This document shows positions 55,201-64,000 of a DNA stretch of 64,000 bases, piece after piece. Each line of letters begins with the position of its first letter. Position 1 is the stretch's first letter. Below the pieces are notes generated by a model. The model was not told where the DNA came from. It searched no databases and worked only from the letters and a program-made list of their open reading frames with translations. Both the position numbers and the translations under genes were made by a program. Source of the DNA: Nipponacmea schrenckii (Eukaryota > Mollusca > Gastropoda > Lottiidae); NCBI GenBank assembly GCA_030562195.1, contig JAUJPP010000011.1, forward strand, positions 7,812,001 to 7,876,000. The letters run 5' to 3'.

Positions 55201-55331
55201 TTTTTAATCTTTTACATGTTATATAACAGACAGACAAGGTAAATTGGAAGTAAAAGGCCCAAAAGACTGAAAAACCAGTGTAAATGTTTATTATGCATTT
55301 ACATATTATCATTTAACAAATAATCAGCCTT

Positions 55332-57305
55332 TCACTCAAATAACTGAATAAGTCTATTTCTAAAGTTTTCCCCTTCAGTATTATTTTCATTACCAAGAAA
55401 TGGGATGGGCCTCTCATCTCTATCTGGATCATTGTCAATATAATCGTCTAATTCCTCATTAGTTTTTATACAAATATTATGCAATACACACGCTGAAGCT
55501 ATAATTTTGGCAGATGTTTCCTTTCTATATATGTGAATACATCTTAAACGTCTGAACCTGCCTTTCACATGGCCAATTGTACGCTCAACAACTTGTCTAA
55601 TTGAAGACAAACACTTATTGAATTTCTTCTGTGCACAACTTAATCTGTTGTTGTCCTTAATCACTGGTATAAGCCACCTTTTCACAGGGTAGGCACCATC
55701 GCCTATGATAAATTTTCCATCATCAAATAGTTCACCTCTTTCGGCTCGATGATATAACGAACTGTTTGATAACACTCTTCCATCGTTAACACAACCAGGC
55801 CATCCTGTATGGAAATTCAGTATTTTCATTGCTGGACTAACAACTATCTGAAATTACATGAATAAAAAATAAGACTTTCACGTCAAAGAATAGTTCAATT
55901 ACTGATCTATATCACATGGTGTTAGGGTGTATTGAGAGTCTCAATAAAAGCACTGGCCTAGTTCACAGAAATATAAAAGATGAAATTATGAATATGTGAG
56001 TGTTAGTAATACATTACTTTGACTAAATTTAAAGCACACACATACACGCACAATCTTATAATCTCTGAAATTAAATATATTGTATATAGTTATGTCCCAG
56101 TCCTGAAATAAAGTATTTCCTGAAATCAAACTAAGAAATTAATTAACAGATTGATATTTAAGAACGATCATTGGTTAATGCTTCAAGTCTACCATGAACG
56201 AGAAAATTGCTTACGCTTTTATTCCTTTTGTAAGCTACGACTAAACTTTTGGTGTACACATGGGGAAATTTGTTTTGAAGTTCTGAGTAATGGCATTTAA
56301 CTATTATGGAGGCTTTGGTAGCTGTAGAATCAAATGTAGTTACAAATGGAATTATTTCATTATTATCACAGTCTGTTGCAATCTTACATTATTACCTGTA
56401 GCTGTATAGAAGGGAATTTTTTACGACAGATATAATCCGGGTCTTGATTAATCCTGTGATTCAATCTTATGTGAGTCCCATCTATACTACCAATAATACC
56501 TTCAAAGGGACATGAAGTTTCCTCCTGTAGTTGTTGAGATATCCTTCGCTGTTCAGCTGCATCAGGCCAAGTTATGATCTGAAAGACCAGAAATTTGTAT
56601 CATGCCCATGAAAGAAAAAGGTTTCGAATGAAAGAAATAGTGGCTTTGACATATTGTAGAATCACGAAAAAATTGAATGTCTAGTTAAAAACTTCAACTC
56701 ACCTTATCAGAAATCCTTAGCATAATATCAAGTAGCCTGGTTATTATGCTGTGTGTTGTGGAAATTGATATTCCAAATAAGTGTGCTATCTCTCTCATAG
56801 ATTCTTGAGTGCTCATGTACCAAACAAAAACCAACACCATTTTTCTAGGTTCGACACTTGCGATCCCATTACCAGAAATATCTTCTATCAGGTATGGCTC
56901 CAATGTTATGTACAAAAACTCAAATGATTCCATAGACAAGCGATAGTGATACCTGAAATTTACAGCAATTCCTTACAGTCCAGTACAATCAGAAATTGGA
57001 TTAACTTCATGTGACTCTATCATCAGTCATGTCATCTATAGGCTACTTGTAAAGAAAACCCTGCTGTTAATTATCTGAACCTATTTCCTACCTAAATTCC
57101 TTAGCACTGTATTCTGGAACAATTACCCAGTTATTTTGGCTATTTCCGACGGAATTTGTGGTGGAATTCCCATTGATATGGCATTACAGGTAGTCAAAAA
57201 CTGATTAAATAATAGCTTTTCCTCTTCGTCATCAAAAATTAGCTCTAATGCAGAGTAAAAAGATGACACTGTTGAAAAGGGCGAATTTGATATGGCTGCC
57301 GCCAT
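55332..57305 (-). CDS. Harbinger (HARBI1-type) transposase, four exons
   Basis: Exon 1 is 57305-57092 (MAAAISNSPFSTV). Exon 2 is 56952-56703 (YHYRLSMESFEFLY, with a helix-turn-helix MREIAHLFGISISTTHSII). Exon 3 is 56578-56396 and exon 4 is 55847-55332, with GT/AG borders on each intron. The catalytic triad is visible: GSIDGTHIRL (exon 3), IIGDGAYPV and QVVERTIGHVKGRFRRL (exon 4). A missing base near 57130 shifts the frame in exon 1, and is the only defect seen. The overall length is typical for the family. It performs cut-and-paste transposition with the Myb-like partner. Confidence 0.85.
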
Positions 57306-57345
57306 GTTTCTCAGACCATGGTATGGACTAGATGCGTTCGTTTAT

Positions 57346-60300
57346 TAGATCCGACTATGGTCGAACCACAATCTTAAATCGAAGGTCGCCATCAAAATCG
57401 GGAATAAAAAAGTTACATCAACTGAAGAAACCATCTCTATTCTTGATATTTCTGAAGAGGTAAAAGTTTTCGTTCATATTCAGAATTAATAAGTATCATA
57501 CAAGAAAAATATGCTTATTTCATTCTTTTGGTCTGTACAGATTTTTAAATAGTTTTATTAAACATGCTAGTACAGTACCAAATTCCATACTGATATATTT
57601 AAGAGTTTAAAAACACATATCTGGAATTGTTCCGAATTAATTATTATCAAGTTTTTAACAACTGTCATGGGATATACTAAAGTTGAATAATATTTTCCTT
57701 TTTTTCCTTTTCAGGAGCACATTCAATCCAGTGAGTATATTTGTTAGGAAGAATATGATGAGGAGGTGAATTTTAATCTCAAAGAAGCATTAGATAAAGA
57801 GGCCAACAGCTCCTTATGTAATTCAGATATGGAACTCGCAACCAGCTTAGATGAGTCTATTCTAGAAAAGTCGATGGAACAACTGAATATTTCACAGTCA
57901 AATGATAATGAACTGTAGATCTATCACAATTTGGGCTGAATAAGTTTACTCCACCACCACGTCTGACAAGACATCCACAGCCTGCTAGTGGTAGAGATGA
58001 CGATATAAATGTACTTCGAGAAATCCTTGATGACATCCTTGTTAAAACAGGATTAGATTCAAGAATATGTTCTTACTCCAATGAACTTGACAGAATCCTT
58101 TTTGGTCCTGACAACAAAATTGGCATAAATTTGTTGTCCTTGATAAAAGAAAAAGTAAAATATGCAAAATTTCTACCCGAATTCCCTCTTCTACATCTTC
58201 GAAAGTCAAAGGTGAATACATTATTTAGTGCATACAAAAACTGTGGTTTAATAGAACTAGTTATGATTATGCGAGATGATACTAATACAGAATGGAGGAA
58301 GCTCATAACAGCAGAACATATTGACACAGCTACACGTCATATTTACAGAATATCACAAGCTCTGCAGATGGCATTGGTTTTTAAATTTATGGAACATCTC
58401 CCACCAATTCAAGCAAACATGTTATTGACTGATATATTAGATGGAAAGTCTTTTGAATTAAGTTCCAAGTGGAATCAACCTTTCCAAGAATTTATAAACT
58501 CTAGAAAAAAAATCAATGCAACTTTTTCTCTTCACTATGATTTGATGGTTCATAGCAATGAAGTTGTGGCCATCAAATTTGCAGAGCGTCTAGGTGGAGC
58601 AGACGGTTACAATCTTATGTTGGGCATCGTAAAATCTTCAATATGGTTTTTATTTTTAAATGGTGCTAGTTCTTATGCCCCCTATTGTACTCGACTATTA
58701 GCCCACCATTACACATCTGGCTTCTTCCACCAAGAAATGAAAAAATGTCTTTTCTTAACACCAATTGGTAAAAGCATTGTTAATTTTTCGGGTGATACAA
58801 AGAGGGAAATGGAGCAAAAAGAAGCTTTGAAAGGTTTCAGATCTGGCTGTTCAATCGACTCTGCATCTCGAAGGATGTCGTTAATTGATTCATTCAATAC
58901 ATCATCTGGATGTCAGAATAACACGAAGAAGTCAATAGAGGTTTCCTGGGAATTCAATGAAAATGACTTGAAGCACATTTTTCGTGTCACAGACGTTGTT
59001 CTTCGACAAGATGGACTCTCAAACACCCAATGCCAAATACCATTTAATGTGTATTCAAACCCAAAAAGAAAACTATCGCTGGAGGTATTGGATGACAAAT
59101 CTGTAGAAAGTGGGAAGTACTTGGTACAAAAATTCATGTGTTGTGACAACACCAGCTTTAAAAGCTAAATTGAAGAAGAATATTGGTGTTACCATCAAAC
59201 GATGCCTGGTTAAGCCGTCAGATTTACATTCATCAGAAAGGGATACAAAGGAAGTGAAAAGGACCAAATTGATCTCAACCATCATAAAACAAACCAACCA
59301 CTTAAGCTCAGACATGAACATGTGCCAAGCCCTAGTAAAACCAGACTGTAGTAAGCCTAAGGTACAGAAATCTTCTACCATCAAACTAGCTCTCCAGAAC
59401 AGTTTGTGATCCAAATGAAGAAAAGGAATGCATCAACGTTTGTGACAAGTCGTTCCCACAATGGCTCACACAAAAAGTTAAAATTGTAACAGTAGAATTT
59501 GCTGGTGTGAAATTTAAAACTAGGGTCATAAGTGGTGCACAATATTTAAATTATGTACAAAATGCTATTTTAAGTCCACTATTGAACCAAATGCCAAGAC
59601 TTAACAGAATCATCATATGTGAGGAGAAGTACACTTTTACACCAGACTTCAAAGCTGGTACAAGACAGCAGAGGAAAAAATCTTCAACTTTCTCTGTTTC
59701 TCATCTCAAAACAAGTGATGACATATTAAGTTCATCCATGTTCAATAAGGATGCAATCAGAGGACCTGATGCTGGCAAATCTCTTATTAGCAATTACCTC
59801 GCTGCAAATGCCCATCATTTAAGTTTACCACGTGCTTTAACACTCGACATAGACAGTGAGCTGAACTTGAATTGTACATGTCATGGAGCTTGTCAGTGTG
59901 ATCAGTTTTCAACACCAATTCGTTGCATTTTTCCGGCAAATTACTCCAAAAACCAAAAGTATCCAATCTTTGTGACATTCAACAAAGAAAAGGTGAGGCA
60001 GAAATGTCACAAGTCGATTGGCTGGTGACCACTTCAAGTTTACTGGATTCTGGTGATACTGTGGTCAGTTTAGTAACATCTGGTGACATAGATGCTGTCA
60101 CCATTCACTTATTTGCAGTAGCTAAACATTGGCCTCGTTTTGATGATGGAACTTTTAAGAACACTGTGTATGTCATTCTCCAAAAACCACAAAAGAAATA
60201 TGACATATACAATATAACTCTAATGCTTGAACTATTTGAAACATTTTTTAAATCAAACGTGATCGGAATAAAAGTGGCAATTGGTTTATGTATGGGGGGG

Positions 60301-60555
60301 AAATGATTTTATTCCCAAATTAAAAGGAAAGTCCCATGATAAGTTCTTGAATACTTTTCTATTTAATGACTATTTTTTAAATTCATTGATTGACTTGAAC
60401 TCTGGTATTATTCTGAACTCTGGTGTTTTTGAAGATTTTGTCAAGAACATATTTTGTCCGAAAGGAATGAATCCTGAAATAGCAACATTTGAAGAAATAC
60501 GGAATAAAACTATGGAAATAAAGAGACGTGTTCTGGGTGGATTAAGTGCTGGCCT
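57346..60555 (+). pseudogene. Decayed multi-domain gene with FEN1/XPG-like nuclease region
   Basis: A small exon (about 57370-57458, donor GTAAAAG) may precede an exon starting at 57717 after a TTTTCAG acceptor. The main frame, open from 57918 to 59168, encodes a conserved repeat-like protein (YAPYCTRLLAHHYTSGFFH; GDTKREMEQKEALKGFRSGC). Frameshifts at about 59150, 59410 and 60000 lead through 59110-59409 and 59507-60028 into 59923-60306. There the order EAEMSQVDWLV, then TSGDIDAV, then LCMGGNDFIPKLKG matches the acidic-residue motifs of flap endonucleases. It ends near 60565. The product is unknown. Similar long proteins are common in invertebrate genomes. Confidence 0.5.
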
Positions 60556-60785
60556 GACTGTATAATGGTTACAATGACCGCATTCTTTTTGTGTCAATGG
60601 AATTAGAAAAACGATGTGCACAATTACCATTCAATCATTTTTGGCGGCATCGATCTGGCCTTTATCATCCGTCTACCTCTTTATATGCATCTGATGGTGT
60701 TCATTTATCAACTCCGAATGGTAATTTACGTTTTATGAAAAGTGTTCGAGATGCGATACTCAGAGGCATTCGCAACTGTTGTTGG
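60556..60785 (+). pseudogene. SGNH-hydrolase-like protein, C-terminal half, with splice donor
   Basis: The frame reads YNDRILFVSMELEKRC, then FWRHRSGL and the block V DGVHLSTPNG with the catalytic Asp and His. It ends RNCCW followed directly by GTACGTTTG, a good donor at 60786. It completes the half at 54169-54605, which is on the same strand. A spliced message would join it to the gag exon at 61223. Confidence 0.65.
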
Positions 60786-60930
60786 GTACGTTTGTGTGTA
60801 TTTTCAAAATTTTTCTTTACAGGTGTCTTGAGTTTTAATTTCTCAACTATTTCAAGTTAACTATCTAGCTTTTTGTACTATTAAATAGTAACATTGAAGG
60901 TACAACTTGTTTCTTTATTGCTTTTCTAAA

Positions 60931-61137
60931 CCCTCATGGGTAGTGTTGAAATTATTTTAAACTCTCATATGAATAGTAATGTGTGTTTGTTTGAGGCCCT
61001 CATGGGTATTATTTGTTCAGTTTTCAGCCCTCATGGGCAGTTCTGCTTTCATTTTGTAAAGCCTGGCCCTCATGGGCAGTATTTCTTTTCAGTTAAAACC
61101 CTCATGGGTAATACTATCTGTATTTGACCCTCACTTA
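60931..61137 (+). repeat. Regular array of CCCTCATGGG motifs in the intron
   Basis: Perfect copies lie at 60931, 60997, 61028, 61067 and 61099. Degenerate ones lie at 60962 (CTCTCATATG) and 61128 (CCCTCACTTA). Spacing is 29-39 bp throughout. The motif is close to palindromic, and several copies extend to CATGGGCAGT. It lies between the SGNH donor and the gag acceptor. Confidence 0.85.
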
Positions 61138-61223
61138 CTTGTAGGCTCTCAACAGCAGTAGTCTTTTATTTTTGTTAAAAAGCTGTTGGTTTGGCTTACT
61201 TTACTATTTGTTTTCTTTTCAGG

Positions 61224-62441
61224 ATGTCTTCCAAACGCCCACTAAAGGATAATGATAATAATGAAGCATCAAGACCTAAAAAAAGAATGGCCCCTATGTC
61301 TACAGCAGAAGACAGGATGTGCGATATGTTAATAAAAAAGATGATAGATAGAGGCCTTGTGGTCAATGGTTCAACATCGTCTATACCTGAACCTATTATT
61401 CCATCCACAGCTCAAACATCGATTCAATCTACAACTCAACCATCGTTTCTTTAATCTACCAACGAAAATGCTGAATATACCACTTCACAATCCACTGCAA
61501 ATACATCAACATCAACAACGTCAACTACATGTATCAACGACTCAATATTTTCAGTCAATGCAGGTTCTTTATTTGGTGTAGCAAGTGAACAATCAGTACA
61601 AAGTAATTTTCTTTCTTTGTCAAATCATGTTTCGGAAAAACTAAAACAGGACATATGGCAAGATAAATTTGTGGATTTTTCTTCATTGCTCCCTGGATCC
61701 GCGCCTGCTCAGTTTTCATTCAACTTTTCTGAAACGGAAGAAAATCCAATCTTAAAAATTACATCATCTCAAAAATCGAAACAATTGTCGTTTGCCATAT
61801 TTATGGACGTTATGGTTCAACAAAATCCATCTTTGGCCTCTTCATTACTGGTTTATAATAATCTTATTACTGAGCTTGCCCGGGTGTATGGTGCTAAGGC
61901 TTTCAATTTCTATGATGTGCAGTTCCGATTATTTCGCCAATCATCACCACACCCATGGAATCAGATTCATCCTGATTTTTGGCTACGTGCTACTACTCTT
62001 TATGGCCATCATTTAACTAAGATAAATCAGAGTCAATCCAATCGTCCTGTTAAATCTCTTTCCAGCAATATCTGTTTTGGTTTCAACAGCTCTGAGGGCT
62101 GTAAAAGAGCAAATTGCAATTTCCGTCATGTCTGTTCAAGGTGTGGTTATGCTTCTCATGCATTTCTGCAATGCCATGCAAAAACTAGAAAAGTTGATCG
62201 CCTGGCTCAACAGTCGAACCAAAGTTTAAACTCTGCATTTAATGCTCTTCAAGCCCCTTTTGACAATATGAATCAAATTAATGCTCTACCTCCGCCAACA
62301 ATTGCTCCTGTACCGGTAGCCGCAACAGCTCCTCCTAAACCCACTGCCTCGACAAATGCCTTTCCAAATACTTCAAAGTATTCCTTTCGTAAAACAGGTG
62401 CTCAAACCTCTACAGGTTCCAACACCAATAAATCAAACTAA
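61224..62441 (+). pseudogene. DIRS-type gag-like protein (element 2)
   Basis: A TTTCTTTTCAG acceptor ends at 61222, 1 bp before the ATG at 61224 (MSSKRPLKDNDNNE). A basic, low-complexity N-terminus follows. An in-frame TAA at 61452-61454 interrupts the protein, and the same frame then continues to 62441. The later part parallels the gag of element 1 (KLKQDIWQDKFVDFSSLLPG; CFGFNSSEGCKRANCNFRHVC..C). The CCCH/CCHC cluster and proline-rich tail are present. The RT frame starts inside its last 90 bp. Confidence 0.8.
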
Positions 62442-63142
62442 CTTGTATACAATTTTGGACGGGTATGACGAGGAAGAACGGTTGTTTTTATATAATGGAT
62501 TCATGCAAGGATTTAGGATCCCTTTCTCTGGGTCAAGAAAATTTTCAGTTTCTCGTAATCATGCGTCATGTTTTTCTAATTTGTCTACACTTTTTAAAAA
62601 AGTTAATGCTGAGTTATCCGAAAATCGGGTGATGGGGCCCTTTTCATACCCACCTTTTCCTGATATGCGCTGCTCACCCTTGGGTGTAATACCAAAACAG
62701 GAAACAGGTGCTTTTAGGCTTATACATGATTTATCTTTTCCTGAAGGAACTTCTGTTAATGACGGTATTGAAGAACTGTATACAAAAGTCTCCTATGATT
62801 CAATCGACAATGTTATTACCCTGGTTAAGCAGGCTGGCAGGGGTGCCTTAATGGCCAAAGCTGACATTAGGGATGCTTACCGGCTTGTTCCCATTCATCC
62901 CCTAGATTATGAACTCTTAGGTTTTACTGTTCCGTTAAATAACCAATTGTTTTATTTTGCAGACATGTGCCTGCCAATGGGCCTCAGTATGAGTTGCCAG
63001 CTGTTCGAACGTTTCAGCTCAGCAATTCAATGGGTTATGGTTACTAAATATAATGCCAACATGAGTCATATGATTGACGATTTTTTCTTCGTTGGCTCTG
63101 CTAATTCCTCACATTGTGCTAATACTTTGCAATCTTTTATGG
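62430..63142 (+). pseudogene. DIRS-type reverse transcriptase (element 2), truncated
   Basis: Open frame with LDGYDEEERLFLYNGFMQGF at the start, then motif A (LMAKADIRDAYRLVPI), motif B (LPMGLSMSCQLFERFSSAIQW) and motif C (HMIDDFFFVG). About 20 residues later the frame runs into the 90-bp repeat at 63143. The thumb, RNase H and recombinase are lost. The catalytic residues themselves are intact. Confidence 0.85.
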
Positions 63143-63232
63143 AATATGGCAGACGCGTGATATCGGCCTATTGGATAAAGAGGAGAGATGGGACAGATGG
63201 ACACCAAAAACTACATTCCTGAAGGCGCGTCA
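63143..63232 (+). repeat. 90-bp direct repeat, copy 2
   Basis: Identical to 53981-54070. Here it forms the junction between the DIRS RT and the transposase-like DNA. Confidence 0.9.
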
Positions 63233-64000
63233 ACATTAGCACCATCGATTGAAGAGGATGAAAATGGAGTTTCTTTAACACAACCCTTAATTGTAAAGTT
63301 ACCTTCTAGGCCAACATATAAATCTGCATGAAGGAAAAGAGTATCGCGTGCATTCTGAAACGGTTAGAGCGACAAAAAAACGAATGTCCGTTGTTTCTAA
63401 AACCAATGATACACCAAAAAGCAAAGTTGATAAACTTCTTCGAGATCCTGGTTTTAGCCCTAAAACAATAAAACCTATCAGAAAAAGGCTTTTGTTTGGT
63501 GAATGCCTGAGTCAAGAAGTGAAAACTGCAAGAACAAAAAGAATTATGCTGTTAATGTATGCAAAATCGTATCAGACAGAATAATGAAAAAAATACAAAA
63601 TGCTGAATACTCTTGAAAAAAGAACTAATATTTCATTTCATAACTTTAAAAGCAAGGATGGGGATAAAAGTATAACACTTGTTAAATCAATGAGAGAGGG
63701 TCAAAATTTTGATAAAGCAAGTTAGAACATTCCTAGAGAGATGAAAATTGCAGAATTCTATCTGGCAAAGCTGATGCCATTAAAACTGATAAGAACGAGA
63801 AAACACAGAAGAGGGTGTTGAATGATTCTTTACAGAATCTTTTCCTGAAATTTACATCGGAGAGCAACAGTATTGTATCATTTTCATTTTGGATATGAAA
63901 GTTAATTTTTCGTCCAGAGGTATTTGCCTATGTTCGAAACATCAGAATTTTGCCATGAAATTAAGATGTTTTAAAGCTTTCAATCTCAACACTATGTGTA
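63186..64000 (+). pseudogene. N-terminal part of a transposase related to 4579-6603
   Basis: A frame from ATGGGACAG at 63188 (MGQMDTKNYIPEGAS) runs to about 63330. It then shifts to 63333-63584 (PKSKVDKLLRDPGFSPKTIKPIRKRLLFGECL). Later parts are in other frames to the window end, including KRVLNDSLQNLFLKF near 63800. The order basic linker, KRxxxxSL-type helix, then ICL-type cysteine/histidine region (CSKHQNFAMK near 63930) parallels residues 95-240 of the intact transposase. It is diverged and broken. The assignment is tentative. Confidence 0.45.

Larger units (their letters stand above)
54606..57345 (-). mobile_element. PIF/Harbinger transposon
   Basis: Contains a multi-exon transposase on the minus strand and a Myb-like accessory fragment on the plus strand, the usual two-gene layout of Harbinger elements. 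Boundaries are approximate, as terminal inverted repeats were not identified with confidence. Confidence 0.7.
53981..63142 (+). mobile_element. DIRS-like retrotransposon (element 2), split by nested insertions
   Basis: SGNH exon (54169-54605 plus 60556-60785), a short intron, gag (61224-62441) and RT (62430-63142) lie in that order. RT ends abruptly after motif C, at the start of the second 90-bp repeat. RNase H and recombinase are missing. The roughly 5.9 kb between the SGNH halves contains a Harbinger transposon and a FEN1-like gene. Treating the whole as one disrupted element is inference from the order and frames. Confidence 0.6.

Noticed and set aside
53981..63232. Treating the 90-bp repeats as LTRs of one element
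   Set aside because: Too short, no LTR-type ends, no primer-binding site, and the second copy cuts into RT; left as an unexplained repeat.

Overview
The window looks like repeat-dense, AT-rich animal DNA, most likely from a marine invertebrate and plausibly a bivalve mollusc. That guess rests on the mix of elements: DIRS/Ngaro-type tyrosine-recombinase retrotransposons, BEL/Pao, Ty3/Gypsy with an envelope-like gene, Maverick/adintovirus-type provirus DNA, PIF/Harbinger, piggyBac and pogo-type transposons. There is no prokaryotic gene organisation. Introns with GT/AG ends are visible in several genes. Two 500-N assembly gaps (9214-9713 and 31618-32117) are present, and 24170-25560 looks corrupted at base level. 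The species guess is inference.

Layout. 1-8340: block A, an inverted copy of a composite repeat (envelope-like gene plus the 3' part of a Maverick DNA polymerase B), interrupted by a complete-looking 3.9 kb DNA transposon (3898-7815). 8340-11500: AT microsatellite, a gap, an unknown exon fused to a 5'-truncated L2/CR1-like LINE, then non-coding DNA. 11500-14050: block B, the same composite with most of the envelope gene deleted. 14050-16960: Ty3/Gypsy remnants (RT piece, integrase C-terminus, a second and divergent envelope-like gene). 17000-20197: block C, the composite with the envelope gene largely present. 20198-31617: the best Maverick/adintovirus-like provirus. It has a spliced acidic/PC4-like gene, an N-terminal zinc-finger polB broken by two LINE insertions and other inserts, then a convergent cluster (packaging ATPase, small late proteins). 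32118-36484: a molluscan-type repeat and a DIRS/Ngaro-like element with split direct repeats. 36550-37471: first two exons of a THAP-domain gene with a plausible promoter. 37594-43217: a BEL/Pao element lacking the N-terminal half of RT. 43218-49735: two copies of a Gypsy-pol plus pogo/PHD segment, separated by a tyrosine-recombinase fragment and a piggyBac transposase. 50100-53460: an unknown exon and a YqaJ-like nuclease gene cut off by a LINE tail. 53981-63142: a second DIRS-like element (SGNH hydrolase exon, gag, RT), its SGNH gene split by a roughly 5.9 kb insertion that carries a Harbinger transposon and a decayed gene with a FEN1/XPG-like nuclease region. 63143-64000: the 5' part of a transposase related to the one at 4579-6603.

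How it fits together. Nearly everything is mobile-element DNA in nested layers, and almost every large gene is broken by stops, frameshifts or insertions. The exceptions are the 674-residue transposase (4579-6603), the Maverick packaging ATPase and the Harbinger transposase exons, which look close to intact. The most unusual points are: three copies of an envelope-plus-polB composite; a spliced PC4-like gene next to a Maverick polB; an SGNH exon that appears spliced upstream of a DIRS gag, with a regular CCCTCATGGG array in the intron; a FEN1-like nuclease in a decayed multi-domain gene; and a 62-bp tandem expansion of half a PHD finger.
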